In this document: positions 24,603 through 33,707 of the stretch, in pieces
How positions within the stretch are numbered: position 1 is the first letter of the stretch
How the letters are laid out: the number at the start of each line of letters is the position of its first letter
Assembly (NCBI RefSeq): GCF_000503775.1
Contig: NZ_KI629786.1
Location: 1-64,000, forward strand
Reading direction: 5' to 3'
Source of the DNA: Brevibacillus panacihumi W25
GTDB lineage: Bacteria; Bacillota; Bacilli; Brevibacillales; Brevibacillaceae
DNA length: 64,000 nucleotides
Made by a program: the position numbers and the translations under genes
Notes under the pieces: generated by a model
The model's database searches: none
What the model was told of the DNA's origin: nothing
What the model saw: only the letters and a program-made list of their open reading frames with translations

Positions 24603-25769
24603 TTACGCCTTACTTTTTGGACTCAAGCTGTCTGCAATGACCGCGATGGCGCCGTCACCCGTCACATTGCAGGCCGTACCAAAGCTGTCCTGCGCGATGT
24701 ACAAGGCGATCATCAGTGAGGTCAGCGTCGTATTGAACCCGAGCATCGACTCCAGCAGACCGAGCGCTGCCATGACCGCGCCGCCTGGTACCCCCGGCGC
24801 AGCAATCATCGTGATCCCCAGCATGAGGATAAACGGGAACATCATCGCAAATGAAGTAGACATGCCATTCAGCATCATGACCGCCATCGAGCAGCTGACG
24901 AGGGTGATCGTGCTCCCCGACAGATGGATCGTCGCACAGAGGGGGATGACAAAATCGGCAACCTTGCCATTGACCCCGTTCAGCTTGGTTTGGCGCAGCG
25001 TGACGGGAATCGTAGCGGCGGAAGATTGCGTCCCGATCGCTGTAAAATAGGCAGGCAGCATGTTTTTCAACAGGGTGAACGGGTTTTTGCGCCCCATTTG
25101 ACCAGCCACGAGAAACTGCACAATCAAATACAGAACGTGAAGAGCAATAATAATAACAAACACCTTGGCAAAGACGGACAGAATCATTTTCACTTGCCCG
25201 CCATAGGTCAGGTTGGTAAAGACAGACAAGATATGGTAAGGCAGCAACGGAATGATCACTGAGCCAATCAGCTTCTCTACGATTGCTCTCAGATCAACCA
25301 TCACTTTTTGCAGGGAATCTCCCTTGATGACAGCCGCTCCGAGCCCGAATGTAAAAGCCAGCAGCAATGCAGTCATGACCCCCACGACTGGCGGCATGTC
25401 CACAGTAAAATAGGGTGCGAGCAACGCTTCCTCCGGATTGGCATACTCATTGACCAAACCGCCTACTTCCAAAATGTGAGGAAAGAGCAGTGTCGCGACA
25501 AAAAAAGCCAACAATCCGGCAACAATGGTAGAGATGTAAGCGACACCTGTGGTCAACCCCAGGAGACGCCCTGCGCCTTTTCCCAGTTCCCCAATCCCTG
25601 GAGCAATAAATCCGATGATGATCAACGGAATGGCAAAACCCAGGAAATTGCCGAACAGCCCGCTAAAAGTAGCGAAGACTTTGACGAGCCACTCTGGCGA
25701 GAAAGATCCGATCACAATCCCGAGGATGATAGCCAAGAGAATTTTGGGCAGCAATCCAAGTTTTCTCAT
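24603..25769 (-). CDS. Dicarboxylate/amino acid:cation symporter (DAACS family)
   Basis: A 388-residue membrane protein with about eight helices and two re-entrant loops. The loop motif QSSAATIPVTL (about 243-253) and the TITLVSCSMAVMMLNGM and GAPGVPGGAVMAALG stretches are those of the glutamate/dicarboxylate symporters; the second loop is in the form found in short-chain members. It probably imports an amino acid or dicarboxylate with Na+ or H+. It is a single gene; the AraC gene lies 212 bases upstream on the same strand and may control it (inference). Confidence 0.88.
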   Translation of the reverse strand: MRKLGLLPKILLAIILGIVIGSFSPEWLVKVFATFSGLFGNFLGFAIPLIIIGFIAPGIGELGKGAGRLLGLTTGVAYISTIVAGLLAFFVATLLFPHILEVGGLVNEYANPEEALLAPYFTVDMPPVVGVMTALLLAFTFGLGAAVIKGDSLQKVMVDLRAIVEKLIGSVIIPLLPYHILSVFTNLTYGGQVKMILSVFAKVFVIIIALHVLYLIVQFLVAGQMGRKNPFTLLKNMLPAYFTAIGTQSSAATIPVTLRQTKLNGVNGKVADFVIPLCATIHLSGSTITLVSCSMAVMMLNGMSTSFAMMFPFILMLGITMIAAPGVPGGAVMAALGLLESMLGFNTTLTSLMIALYIAQDSFGTACNVTGDGAIAVIADSLSPKSKA

Positions 25770-25981
25770 GATGTTCCCCCATTTGTTATGTTCGTTGAAA
25801 TGTCCTCTCTAAATGGACTGTCTTCCACTCTATACGGACATAAAAAAACATAACATAATTCGGACGAGCTTGTCATGGGAAGCAGAGAAGTACTAATTTT
25901 GGAAATATTTTAGTTATACATAAAAACGTTGATCTTATACCTGTTGTCCACTGTCGTTCCATAATCTACCGAAAGACGCTT

Positions 25982-26797
25982 TTACTTGGCAGGAGCAATT
26001 GTGCCGACTCTACTCAAAAAACGATTCATCAAAAGCGGCAGCGACACCAGGATGGGCGGATCATCTGGACTCGGCAGATGGAGCATCACCTGCAGATGCG
26101 GGACCATCGAATCGGGCTTCACCGTAATCGGTTTATGCGCACGGGTACGCAAGGTGGCATGCGGCAACAAAAAATCGATCGCCTGCGTCCCCCACGGTAT
26201 CGATGTCGCCATTAAATAGTAGACGCCCGGCTTGACATCCGTAAAACAGAAATCCCCGAGAGAAGAAAGCAAGGTTCCATACAATGGCAGCCCTTCCGGA
26301 ATCGGCTTGGGAAACAATCCGACCAGGATCACACCCTCAAACGGCACAATGGAATGGATTGTGCCTGAAATTCTGCCGTATGTCTGAACAGCAGGATGTG
26401 GGCCGCGCCAATCCTCTAATTGCCGCAAGGAGCGAAAAAGCGTCTCAGCTTCTACAGAAGAATTCCGAAAAGACGAAGGCGTCACACCGACTCTTTCCGT
26501 AAACCGTGTCGTGAAGGTGCCCAGACTCTGCTGGCCGATCTCCAGCGCAATATCGCGTATGCCCAGATTGGTGCGCAGCAATAAATCCTTCGCTTTCTGC
26601 AACCGCGCCGCTGAGACGTAGTACAAAGGCGGAAGACCTACCCTGGCTTTGAAGATGCGGGTGAAATGATAGGGACTGTAGGAGACCTCTTTTGCCAAAT
26701 GCTCCAAAAGAAGAGGCTCATCCAGATGCTGATGAATATAGGCAATTACCTCATCGATTTCAGAATAACGGTCGACCACGATTTGCGACACTCCCAT
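25982..26797 (-). CDS. AraC-family regulator with N-terminal helix-turn-helix
   Basis: The 271-residue protein has its AraC DNA-binding region at the front (residues 10-110): two HTH motifs, LAKEVSYSPYHFTRIFKARVG and IALEIGQQSLGTFTTRFTERVGVTPSSFR. The C-terminal 150 residues (FEGVILVGLFPKPIPEGLPLYG, GVYYLMATSIPWG) look like a ligand or Ig-like sensing region not classified here. It reads the same way as the DAACS gene below it. Confidence 0.85.
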   Translation of the reverse strand: MGVSQIVVDRYSEIDEVIAYIHQHLDEPLLLEHLAKEVSYSPYHFTRIFKARVGLPPLYYVSAARLQKAKDLLLRTNLGIRDIALEIGQQSLGTFTTRFTERVGVTPSSFRNSSVEAETLFRSLRQLEDWRGPHPAVQTYGRISGTIHSIVPFEGVILVGLFPKPIPEGLPLYGTLLSSLGDFCFTDVKPGVYYLMATSIPWGTQAIDFLLPHATLRTRAHKPITVKPDSMVPHLQVMLHLPSPDDPPILVSLPLLMNRFLSRVGTIAPAK

Positions 26798-26911
26798 CCG
26801 CCCTTGACCATTTCAGAACAATTGTTCTCATATATCTTATCACAGATCGGAAATTTATGGAACTGCCTTTGGAATCGAGTAGGAGGGGGTGACTAACCCC
26901 CGTCCTCTCAC

Positions 26912-26943
26912 ACCACCGTACGTACCGTTCGGTATACGGCGGT
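26912..26943 (-). ncRNA. Group II intron domain V catalytic hairpin
   Basis: ACCGCCGTATACC-GAAC-GGTA-CG-TACGGTGGT-type hairpin (written in parts): both arms pair with a two-base CG bulge and a GAAC tetraloop. It carries the CGC triad usual in class C in place of AGC. It starts 4 bases past the maturase stop and is followed by a GGGGG/CCCCC domain VI hairpin (26885-26905). Confidence 0.85.
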
Positions 26944-26947
26944 TCAT

Positions 26948-28204
26948 TTAGGTATGACGCAAATAGGTGTATCTGTCTGACAAACTCTTCAAACCTTGAT
27001 TACGCCAGTAAGCATTATTCAATGCTCGGTGAAGAATTGGACTACATGCAATTCGCCATTGTTTCTTTCGTGAATTGCCCCATTCATAGGCTTTTTCCTT
27101 GGGAACTCCTAAGGAGATAAGCCTTTTTACTTTTGTTTTCGGGCGCTTCCACTCTTTCCAGAGACACATTCGGAGTCTTCTTCGAATCCATTCGTCAAGA
27201 TGGCTGAACACCGAAGGGGTATCAGCCAAGGCAAAATAGCCACACCAACCTGTAAGGTACTCATTGAGATCGTCAATTCTGTATTCCATTGGGAGTGGTT
27301 TAGTGCGGGAGGTGATCTCCCGAATCCTCTGTTTTGCTCGCTTCAGACTATCGTTCGCTATTCGAATCTTGGGCGATTTGTTCACCGTGAAACTGAAACC
27401 AAGAAATTTACGATTCCATGGGCGATCAACGGCGCTTTTCTCCATGTTGACTTTTAGCTTGAGCTTTCTCTCAATGAACGTGGTCACGGAATCCATCACG
27501 CGGATTCCTGCCTTCTTTGACTTCACATAGATGTTGCAGTCATCTGCGTAGCGAAGGAATCGAAGCCCCCGCTTTTCCAGTTCCTTGTCGAGTTCGTGCA
27601 ACATGATATTGGATAAGAGCGGACTCAACGGGCCACCTTGCGGCACCCCTTGATCGCTTTCAATTTCCATACCATTAACCATAATCCCTGATTCGAGATA
27701 GCGTCGGATGAGGGTTAGGATAGTTCTGTCTTTGACATGTTTTGCGATAAGCCCCATAAGTTTATCGTGGTTTACCTTATCGAAGAACTTCTCAAGATCC
27801 ATGTCTACGACCCAACGGTATCCTTCCTCGATGTATGTCTGTGCCTTCTTGACTGCGTCATGTCCCCGTCTTCTTGGACGGAATCCATGACTATGTTCGG
27901 AGAACATAGGATCAAATATCGGAGAAAGAACCTGTGCAATTGCTTGTTGGATGAGACGGTCGGTCACGGTAGGAATGCCTAATAGCCGAACACCACCGTT
28001 CAGTTTCGGGATTTCGACTCGTCGGACTGGCGAAGGTACATAGGTTCCATTCTCCAATGACGCTCGTAGGGAGTCCCAGTTGGATAAGATATGTTGACGT
28101 AGGGATTTTACGGACATACCATCCACACCGTGGCTTCCTTTGTTCTTTTCTACTCGCTTTAGTGCCAACAGGAGGTTTTCCCGTGACAGCAGTTGTCCCA
28201 TCAT
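26948..28204 (-). CDS. ltrA: Group II intron reverse transcriptase/maturase
   Basis: A 418-residue reverse transcriptase without HNH endonuclease: RT blocks SHGVDGMSV, VRLLGIPTVTDRLIQQAI, FSEHSHGFRPRRRGHDAV, QGVPQGGPLSPLLSNI and the active site YADD (219-222), then the maturase (X) domain with LNEYLTGWCGYF. Lack of an endonuclease is typical of class C introns, which insert at single-stranded or terminator-associated DNA. No break is present, so it could be active. It lies in intron domain IV. Confidence 0.95.
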   Translation of the reverse strand: MMGQLLSRENLLLALKRVEKNKGSHGVDGMSVKSLRQHILSNWDSLRASLENGTYVPSPVRRVEIPKLNGGVRLLGIPTVTDRLIQQAIAQVLSPIFDPMFSEHSHGFRPRRRGHDAVKKAQTYIEEGYRWVVDMDLEKFFDKVNHDKLMGLIAKHVKDRTILTLIRRYLESGIMVNGMEIESDQGVPQGGPLSPLLSNIMLHELDKELEKRGLRFLRYADDCNIYVKSKKAGIRVMDSVTTFIERKLKLKVNMEKSAVDRPWNRKFLGFSFTVNKSPKIRIANDSLKRAKQRIREITSRTKPLPMEYRIDDLNEYLTGWCGYFALADTPSVFSHLDEWIRRRLRMCLWKEWKRPKTKVKRLISLGVPKEKAYEWGNSRKKQWRIACSPILHRALNNAYWRNQGLKSLSDRYTYLRHT

Positions 28205-28762
28205 AAAACCAGATATCCTTTCGCGTGAACGTTCTTTCTACTTGTGCCACTCTCTATTCCGCCCTCTTGAAGTCCCCCATGGATTCACCATTTCCTCCTT
28301 CAAGTAAGTCCATCTGGATTGTCTGCATCATCATAAAGAGTGAACGCCTAGCGTCCCGTTCTTCCTAAATGTTCGGCCCTTCCCGTTTCAAGCGTCCTCT
28401 ACTCCGGTACTATGGCCTCTGCTGACTCCTGACCGTTCAGTTTCTCCTAGCGGAGAAGGTTACCATGAGGGCATGGCGTCCCAGTCAGGTCTCCCCGGGT
28501 AAGAACGTTGTCTTTCCCTCCATCCACCTGCTTCATTTACTCCCGATAGCCTTTGGCAACATGGACTTCGTCTTGTATGGCAGACTCATCCAGCTATCGT
28601 TAGCCTCATATGAAGTTCGTGTTCCTCAGGCCGGAGGTTTGCCGCAGACTTCCTTCAGATTCCACCTCGCGGTGGACACCCTTGTCGTAAGCTAGTGGCT
28701 ACTGTTGCCTTCGCCATTCGGGACTTTCACCCTAGAGACAACGCCCATGCCGGGCACACCAT

Positions 28763-28793
28763 AAAAAGAGATGGGGCCAATCGGCCTCATCTC
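28763..28793 (-). terminator. Terminator of the VOC gene and landing site of the intron
   Basis: GAGATG-G-GGCC (28768-28778) pairs with GGCC-T-CATCTC (28783-28793) over AATC; on the minus strand it is followed by TTTTT (28767-28763) and then ATG before the intron's first base. It is 10 bases past the VOC stop. Confidence 0.9.
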
Positions 28794-28802
28794 TGTATCC
28801 CA

Positions 28803-29228
28803 CTATTCTTTTGGCACTGCATTCTCATCCATGTAGATCAGCTCCCAGATATGTCCATCGGGATCCTGGAAGCTCCAACTGTACATAAAGCCGTGATCTT
28901 GAAGGTCATTCGCTTCCTTGCCGCCAGCCGCCAGGGCTTTCTGAACCAGATCATTTACTTCCTCCCTGCTGTTCGCGGACAAGGCTACCAGGACTTCTGT
29001 ACTCTTTGTCGCATCAGCTACTTCTTTTTTGGTGAAGGTTTGGAAAAAGCTTTTCACCAGCAGCATGGCGTAGATATTCTCGCCAATCACCATGCAGGTT
29101 GCCTTTTCGTCTGTAAATTGTGGATTGAATGTAAATCCCAATGCACTAAAGAATTCGACTGACTTCTGCAAGTCCTCAACAGGCAAATTCACAAAAATCT
29201 GCTTTGCTTGATAACCCATTTCATTCAT
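28803..29228 (-). CDS. VOC-family (glyoxalase/bleomycin resistance) protein
   Basis: A 141-residue protein with two beta-alpha-beta-beta-beta modules: IFVNLPVEDLQKSVEFFSALGF and, at the end, YSWSFQDPDGHIWELIYMDENA, the metal-binding Glu region. The shape is like the PhnB/lactoylglutathione-lyase-like group common in Bacillus, of unknown substrate. It may detoxify or bind a small ligand. The ATG follows AGGAGG. Transcribed alone; its terminator is now split from what lies downstream by the intron. Confidence 0.88.
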   Translation of the reverse strand: MNEMGYQAKQIFVNLPVEDLQKSVEFFSALGFTFNPQFTDEKATCMVIGENIYAMLLVKSFFQTFTKKEVADATKSTEVLVALSANSREEVNDLVQKALAAGGKEANDLQDHGFMYSWSFQDPDGHIWELIYMDENAVPKE

Positions 29229-29412
29229 TCCTCCTCTATATCATTCCCTCTGATGCCATCTTAACAGGCTGTCACCTTATGGATTTCTTCTCGATTGCGC
29301 TTTTTCCCTGGTTCATTGCCTTAGATTTCATCAAAAAGGGATAAGCATCCAATCTCCTGTTTTACCTCCTGCATACACAAAGAAGAAGTCTGTTGAAAAA
29401 GGAGAGGTGAAC

Positions 29413-30573
29413 ATGGAATTCTGGATTGGCCTGCTGCTCTTCGGGGGTATCATGGCAGTCGTCCTGTACCGATACTGGGATCGCAGACAGGATGAGAAGT
29501 GGCATGCTCACGTCCCCAATCAGTTGATCGTCAGCTTTCATGACGGTGTGACGCCCACTCAGATCGCGGAGATTCACAAAAAGGCGAAATGTGAAATGAT
29601 GGAGCACGATCCCGAATTGGGGATCTATAAGATTGCATCCAAGCGAAAGATGCGAAGAATTCTGAAGCATTATCAGGGCCTGGCAGAAACCGCGTTTGTC
29701 GAGCCCAATTATCTCTTCCAAGCCTCCGCTGCTCCCAACGACCCCTATTTCTCGCTGTATCAGTACGGCCCGCAGCGAATATCGGCTCCCGCTGCCTGGG
29801 ATGTGACACAGGGAAATCCGGCTGTCAAAATTGCGGTTGTGGACACAGGTGTGCAATTGGATCATCCCGAATTGCAGCCCAAACTCGTACCAGGCTACGA
29901 CTTTGTCAATAACTCCCCCCAACCGATGGATGGAAACGGTCACGGTACCCATGTGGCTGGCATTGCAGCTGCCGCAACCAATAACGGCTTCGGAATTGCC
30001 GGAGTCTGCCCGCTGGCATCGATCATGCCCATTCGCTCCTTGGACGATACGGGAAGCGGGGAACTGATGAACGTCGTGCGCGGAATCGTGTACGCGGCCC
30101 AACAGGGTGCACAAGTAATCAATCTCAGTCTGGGCTCTCCCGCTGCCTCCAGCTCGCTGCAATCCGCGATTCAATATGCCTGGGATCGCGGGGCGGTCAT
30201 CGTTGCAGCCGCGGGAAATGCCGGTTCCTCTCTTCCCAGCTATCCGGCCAACTACCCCAATGTCATCGCAGTTGGCTCCACCAATGAGCGCGAAGAGAAA
30301 TCCGCATTTTCCAATTACGGCCGATGGGTAGATGTCGCGGCACCCGGCGAAAATATTCTCTCCACCTACCCGGGCAGCTACTATGCCTACCTGAGCGGGA
30401 CCTCCATGGCTGCGCCGCACGTGGCCGGTATTGCCGCCTTGTTGGCTTCCCAAGGGAAAACAAACGTACAGATTCAACGGGCCATCAAGAACACCTCGGA
30501 CCCGATCCCCGGCACTGGCGCCTACTGGCTCTACGGTAGAGTCAATGCGGCCAAAGCGGTTCAAGCCACTTGA
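29413..30573 (+). CDS. Subtilisin-like S8 serine peptidase (thermitase type)
   Basis: A 386-residue peptidase beginning with a membrane anchor (residues 3-20, IGLLLFGGIMAVVLY), so it is tethered rather than free. An inhibitor I9-like propeptide region (VPNQLIVSFHDGV) precedes the S8 domain, whose triad is Asp (VVDTGVQLDHPE), His (GNGHGTHVAG) and Ser (SGTSMAAPHVAG), at about 144, 177 and 331. ATG 29413 is chosen because AAAAAGGAG lies 9 bases before it; a GTG at 29407 would leave 3. It ends at a terminator shared with yebC. Confidence 0.92.
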   Translation: MEFWIGLLLFGGIMAVVLYRYWDRRQDEKWHAHVPNQLIVSFHDGVTPTQIAEIHKKAKCEMMEHDPELGIYKIASKRKMRRILKHYQGLAETAFVEPNYLFQASAAPNDPYFSLYQYGPQRISAPAAWDVTQGNPAVKIAVVDTGVQLDHPELQPKLVPGYDFVNNSPQPMDGNGHGTHVAGIAAAATNNGFGIAGVCPLASIMPIRSLDDTGSGELMNVVRGIVYAAQQGAQVINLSLGSPAASSSLQSAIQYAWDRGAVIVAAAGNAGSSLPSYPANYPNVIAVGSTNEREEKSAFSNYGRWVDVAAPGENILSTYPGSYYAYLSGTSMAAPHVAGIAALLASQGKTNVQIQRAIKNTSDPIPGTGAYWLYGRVNAAKAVQAT

Positions 30574-30578
30574 TAAAA

Positions 30579-30611
30579 AAAGCAGACCTTGTATCTCGAC
30601 AGGTCTGCTTT
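30579..30611. terminator. Bidirectional terminator between subtilase and yebC
   Basis: AAAGCAGACCT (30579-30589) pairs exactly with AGGTCTGCTTT (30601-30611), with an 11-base loop and A/T runs outside. It separates two convergent genes. Confidence 0.9.
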
Positions 30612-30620
30612 CCTCTATTA

Positions 30621-31340
30621 TTATTCGCCCAAATCTACGTTGTGGTAGACTTGCTGGACGTCTTCCAAATCGTCCAGGGCATCGATCAATTTTTCAAATT
30701 GAGCTTGGGAATCCTCAGGAAGAGTCACTTCATTTTGCGGCAGCATCGTGATCTCCGCTACGGTAAATTCTGAAATCCCTGCCTGTTTCAATGTTTCTTG
30801 CACAGCGTGGAATTGATCCGGTTCAGCGTACACAATCACGGACCCGTCTTCATCCAGCACATCGCGAACGTCTACATCCGCTTCCATGAGGATTTCCAGC
30901 ACTTCATCCGCTGATTTGCCTTCGAGACCGATGACGGCAGTCGCATCGAACATATACGCGACAGATCCGCTTACTCCCATATTTCCGCCGTTTTTGTTAA
31001 AGGCAGCGCGCACTTCGGATGCTGTGCGGTTCACGTTGTTGGTCAAGGCATCCACGATCACCATGGAGCCGTTGGGACCAAAGCCTTCATAACGCAGCTC
31101 GTCGTAGTTTTCGTCAGAGCCGCCCTTCGCTTTTTCAATCGCACGGTCGATAATCGCTTTTGGCACACTGTACGTTTTTGCACGCTCGAGTACGACCTTC
31201 AGTGCGCGATTCGACTCTGGATCTGGCTCACCCTGTTTGGCAGCCACATAAATTTCACGTCCAAATTTTGCATAAATGCGACTGGTGCTTGCATCTTTGG
31301 ACGCTTTCTTTTCTTTGATATTGTTCCACTTACGACCCAT
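30621..31340 (-). CDS. yebC: YebC/PmpR-family protein
   Basis: The 239-residue product, [16 protein letters not shown] onward, is the complete YebC family, here with [21 protein letters not shown] and the acidic central region ([14 protein letters not shown]). Members act as transcriptional regulators and, in recent work, help ribosomes through stall-prone proline runs. The frame is open to 31391, but ATG 31340 gives the conserved start and the usual length. It is monocistronic. Confidence 0.95.
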   Translation of the reverse strand: MGRKWNNIKEKKASKDASTSRIYAKFGREIYVAAKQGEPDPESNRALKVVLERAKTYSVPKAIIDRAIEKAKGGSDENYDELRYEGFGPNGSMVIVDALTNNVNRTASEVRAAFNKNGGNMGVSGSVAYMFDATAVIGLEGKSADEVLEILMEADVDVRDVLDEDGSVIVYAEPDQFHAVQETLKQAGISEFTVAEITMLPQNEVTLPEDSQAQFEKLIDALDDLEDVQQVYHNVDLGE

Positions 31341-31534
31341 ACAGTCCCACTCTCTTTCATACTTGTAGAATTGTGTTCTATCAGACATCAAAAACTATAA
31401 AAAGTTCATGAGCATTCTGCTGACGAACTATATGAATAAAAGCTTCCTCTTATCTAGCACTAGATTATATTATACCTCAATTTCATCATTTGCAATGCGG
31501 GTTTCCGGCAAGTTCCAGCAACCTGTGCCACGTC

Positions 31535-31562
31535 AAAAAGCCGTCCCGGTGGACAGGCGGCT
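31535..31562 (-). terminator. Likely terminator of the kip/pxp operon
   Basis: On the minus strand AGCC-GCCT-GTCC pairs with GGAC-GGCT (bulged), followed by TTTTT (31539-31535). It starts 9 bases past the permease stop, the last gene of the operon. Confidence 0.55.
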
Positions 31563-31570
31563 AATTTTGC

Positions 31571-32836
31571 TTAAGCAGTCTCTTCTTTCCGAACCAACCG
31601 TTCCAGCAGCAGGCAACTGGCTACTCCCATCAGCAGACCGTTGCTGATTAAAGGGCTCAGGAAGGGAGGCACCAGGAATAAAAAGGAAGAGGGGATAAAC
31701 ATGCATCCCGTACCGATCATGATGGAGATGCCCACAATATACAATTGTCTCTCTCCCAATCCGTCACGTGCGATTTCTTGCAATCCCATGCCGAGCATAT
31801 TGACAAAGGAGAGGAAAATACTGGCGTACCCTACAGAGACGGGAATCGAAGCAAACAACCCCGTGACAGCTGGAAAAAAGCTGATCAGCACCAGCAAGCC
31901 ATTCCCCAAGAGAAACGGCAGCTTTTCTTTCATCCGTGTGGTCATAATAAACCCTGCCGTATACGAGAGCGGCACGAAGCTGACCGTAGCAAAAGAAGCG
32001 GATAAAAGCTGGCTTCCGCCCATAATCAAGCCAGTGCGCTTTTCATTTACTTTATCCTTATTCTCGAGCACGTGACCCACTGCTTCCATACTGGCGATCA
32101 TGTTGCTCAGCAAAAGCAGGGTCACGATCACCGATGTGAGAATAATGCCTCCATCCCATTCCGGCCAACCAAATGAAAATACTCCAGGGAGGGTAAACCA
32201 CGATTGGCTGGCTTCTCCGAATGGTTCCTGAAGTCCAAAAATTTGAAATAGCGACCACCCAAACAGGATTGAAATCAATACGGAATAGTTGCGCAAAAAA
32301 GGCAAGCTGCTGCGAGCGAGAATGAAAGACAATATCAATGTAGCAATCGCGATAGACGTCGCTTTCCAGTCAAAGGAGGTGGACGCCGTGCCCAGAATCC
32401 CGTTTACAAAGGGGCCGCTCATCTGCATAACCAGGAGAATAAAATACGTGCCGATTACGGCAGGCGTAAACAGTCGGCGAATCACGGCAATCCATCCGCA
32501 CATACTCATGATGACAAACAAGACGCCGCTGAAGACAAGGCCCAGTCCAAGCGCCGGCAGAATGGACCGAGACTCCTCTCCCGTTGCAGCGCCAAGTGAA
32601 CCGAACAAAAGAAATACTCCCCACCAAAGAGCTGCGGGGCCTTCCATGATCGGCAAGCGATGTCCCCACCATGTCTGTACGAGTGCGACGATCCCCAATA
32701 CGAATAGCGTGCGTTGCACAAATTCGCCTATTTCCAGGGGGGACATGCCGTACGCCTGACCAATTGCCAATGGAGCCACTACGCTTCCAGCGAGGATAAA
32801 CATGGCCCATTGCAAGGTTGACAAAGCCAATCTCAT
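31571..32836 (-). CDS. Nucleobase:cation symporter-2 family permease (uracil/xanthine type)
   Basis: A 421-residue, about 12-helix permease: SVVAPLAIGQAYGM, WWGHRLPIMEGPAALWWGVF and the TAGFIMTTR region identify the NCS2 (xanthine/uracil permease) fold. It lies at the end of a 5-oxoproline operon, where no purine gene is known, so its true substrate may be a pyrrolidone- or hydantoin-like ring compound (inference). Start: ATG 32836 lies 2 bases after the ycsI stop; an upstream GTG at 32863 lacks a ribosome site. Confidence 0.8.
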   Translation of the reverse strand: MRLALSTLQWAMFILAGSVVAPLAIGQAYGMSPLEIGEFVQRTLFVLGIVALVQTWWGHRLPIMEGPAALWWGVFLLFGSLGAATGEESRSILPALGLGLVFSGVLFVIMSMCGWIAVIRRLFTPAVIGTYFILLVMQMSGPFVNGILGTASTSFDWKATSIAIATLILSFILARSSLPFLRNYSVLISILFGWSLFQIFGLQEPFGEASQSWFTLPGVFSFGWPEWDGGIILTSVIVTLLLLSNMIASMEAVGHVLENKDKVNEKRTGLIMGGSQLLSASFATVSFVPLSYTAGFIMTTRMKEKLPFLLGNGLLVLISFFPAVTGLFASIPVSVGYASIFLSFVNMLGMGLQEIARDGLGERQLYIVGISIMIGTGCMFIPSSFLFLVPPFLSPLISNGLLMGVASCLLLERLVRKEETA

Positions 32837-32837
32837 T

Positions 32838-33629
32838 TTATAAAACCCCGAATTCCTCGTCACGCAGATTGGTAATAAACATATGTCCAGGAGCGTGCGT
32901 AATCATAATTTCCGGCTTCGACTGCATCGCGACGGCTTGCGGTGTAACTCCACATGCCCAAAAGACGGGAACCTCTCCGTCGCGAATGGTGACGGGATCA
33001 CCAAAGTCGGGCCTGTCGATTGCTTGAATCCCGATGACACTGGGATCACCGATGTGTACAGGAGCCCCGTGAACGGCTGGAAAACGAGACGTCACCTGCA
33101 CCGCCCGCACCACTTGCTCATGAGGAACCGGACGCATGCTGACCACCATCGGACCCGAGAAGGCACCAGCGCTCTTGCATGCGATGTTGGTGATGTACAT
33201 TGGTACATTGCAGTCTTGTTCGATGTGTCTGACCGGAATGCCGTTTTCCAGCATCGCCCTCTCAAACGTAAAGCTGCACCCCAACAAAAAGGCAACCATG
33301 TCATCTTGCCAAACATGTTCAATGCTGGTTGTTTCTTCTGTCAGCTCACCATTCCGGTACACGCGATATTTCGGAATGTCTGTGAGCAAATTGGCATCCG
33401 GCGCCACGAGCGAAGGTATCGCCGACCCTGCGTCGGTTACATCCAGGACCGGGCAAGGTTTGGGATTGCGCTGACAGAATAATAAAAAGTCAAATGCAAG
33501 CGACCGCGGCAAAATAGCCAGATTCGCCTGCGTATATCCGTTCGCCATGCCTGCTGTCGGCTTTTGCCAACGTCCTTCTCTAATCCATTGACGAGCTTCT
33601 TGCGGAGTCATAGCAGCAATGGAACTCAT
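32838..33629 (-). CDS. ycsI: YcsI (DUF1445) putative hydro-lyase
   Basis: A 263-residue protein of the DUF1445 family (D-glutamate cyclase/hydro-lyase-like): TPQEARQWIREGRW, NLAILPRSLAFDFLLFCQRNP, FLLGCSFTFERAML and ACGVTPQAVAMQSKPEIMITHAPGHMFIT. Some members convert D-glutamate to 5-oxo-D-proline, which fits a 5-oxoprolinase operon. It sits as in B. subtilis, downstream of the NRAMP gene, with a hairpin in the 78-base gap. Confidence 0.92.
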   Translation of the reverse strand: MSSIAAMTPQEARQWIREGRWQKPTAGMANGYTQANLAILPRSLAFDFLLFCQRNPKPCPVLDVTDAGSAIPSLVAPDANLLTDIPKYRVYRNGELTEETTSIEHVWQDDMVAFLLGCSFTFERAMLENGIPVRHIEQDCNVPMYITNIACKSAGAFSGPMVVSMRPVPHEQVVRAVQVTSRFPAVHGAPVHIGDPSVIGIQAIDRPDFGDPVTIRDGEVPVFWACGVTPQAVAMQSKPEIMITHAPGHMFITNLRDEEFGVL

Positions 33630-33659
33630 GCAGGATTCCTCCTTTACCCTAATAAAGTA

Positions 33660-33689
33660 CCGCAGTATATGATGATATCATACCTGCGG
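33660..33689 (-). other. Hairpin in the NRAMP-ycsI gap, no clear terminator
   Basis: CCGCAG at 33660-33665 pairs with CTGCGG at 33684-33689, with an AT-rich inner stem (TATATGAT/ATCATAC). It lacks a U-run. It could be a processing or stability element reducing downstream expression. Function is not shown. Confidence 0.5.
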
Positions 33690-33707
33690 CAGGATTGGAT
33701 CATTCGT

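Larger units (their letters stand above)
26874..28759 (-). mobile_element. Complete group IIC intron, 1,886 bp
   Basis: On the minus strand the intron starts at 28759 with GTGTGCCCGGCATGGGCG and ends at 26874 with CTCCTACTCGAT, both typical of bacterial class C introns. It carries an intact maturase (26948-28204) and, after the stop, domain V and VI hairpins. The 555 bases from 28205 to 28759 hold the structured RNA domains I-IV and no other gene. It sits directly behind the T-run of the terminator of the VOC gene, the target class C introns prefer. The downstream exon begins TCCAAAGGCAG. Confidence 0.92.

Noticed and set aside
29362..30564. 400-codon open frame on the minus strand
   Set aside because: It is the mirror of the subtilase gene, which has the catalytic triad. 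No ribosome site or known domain.
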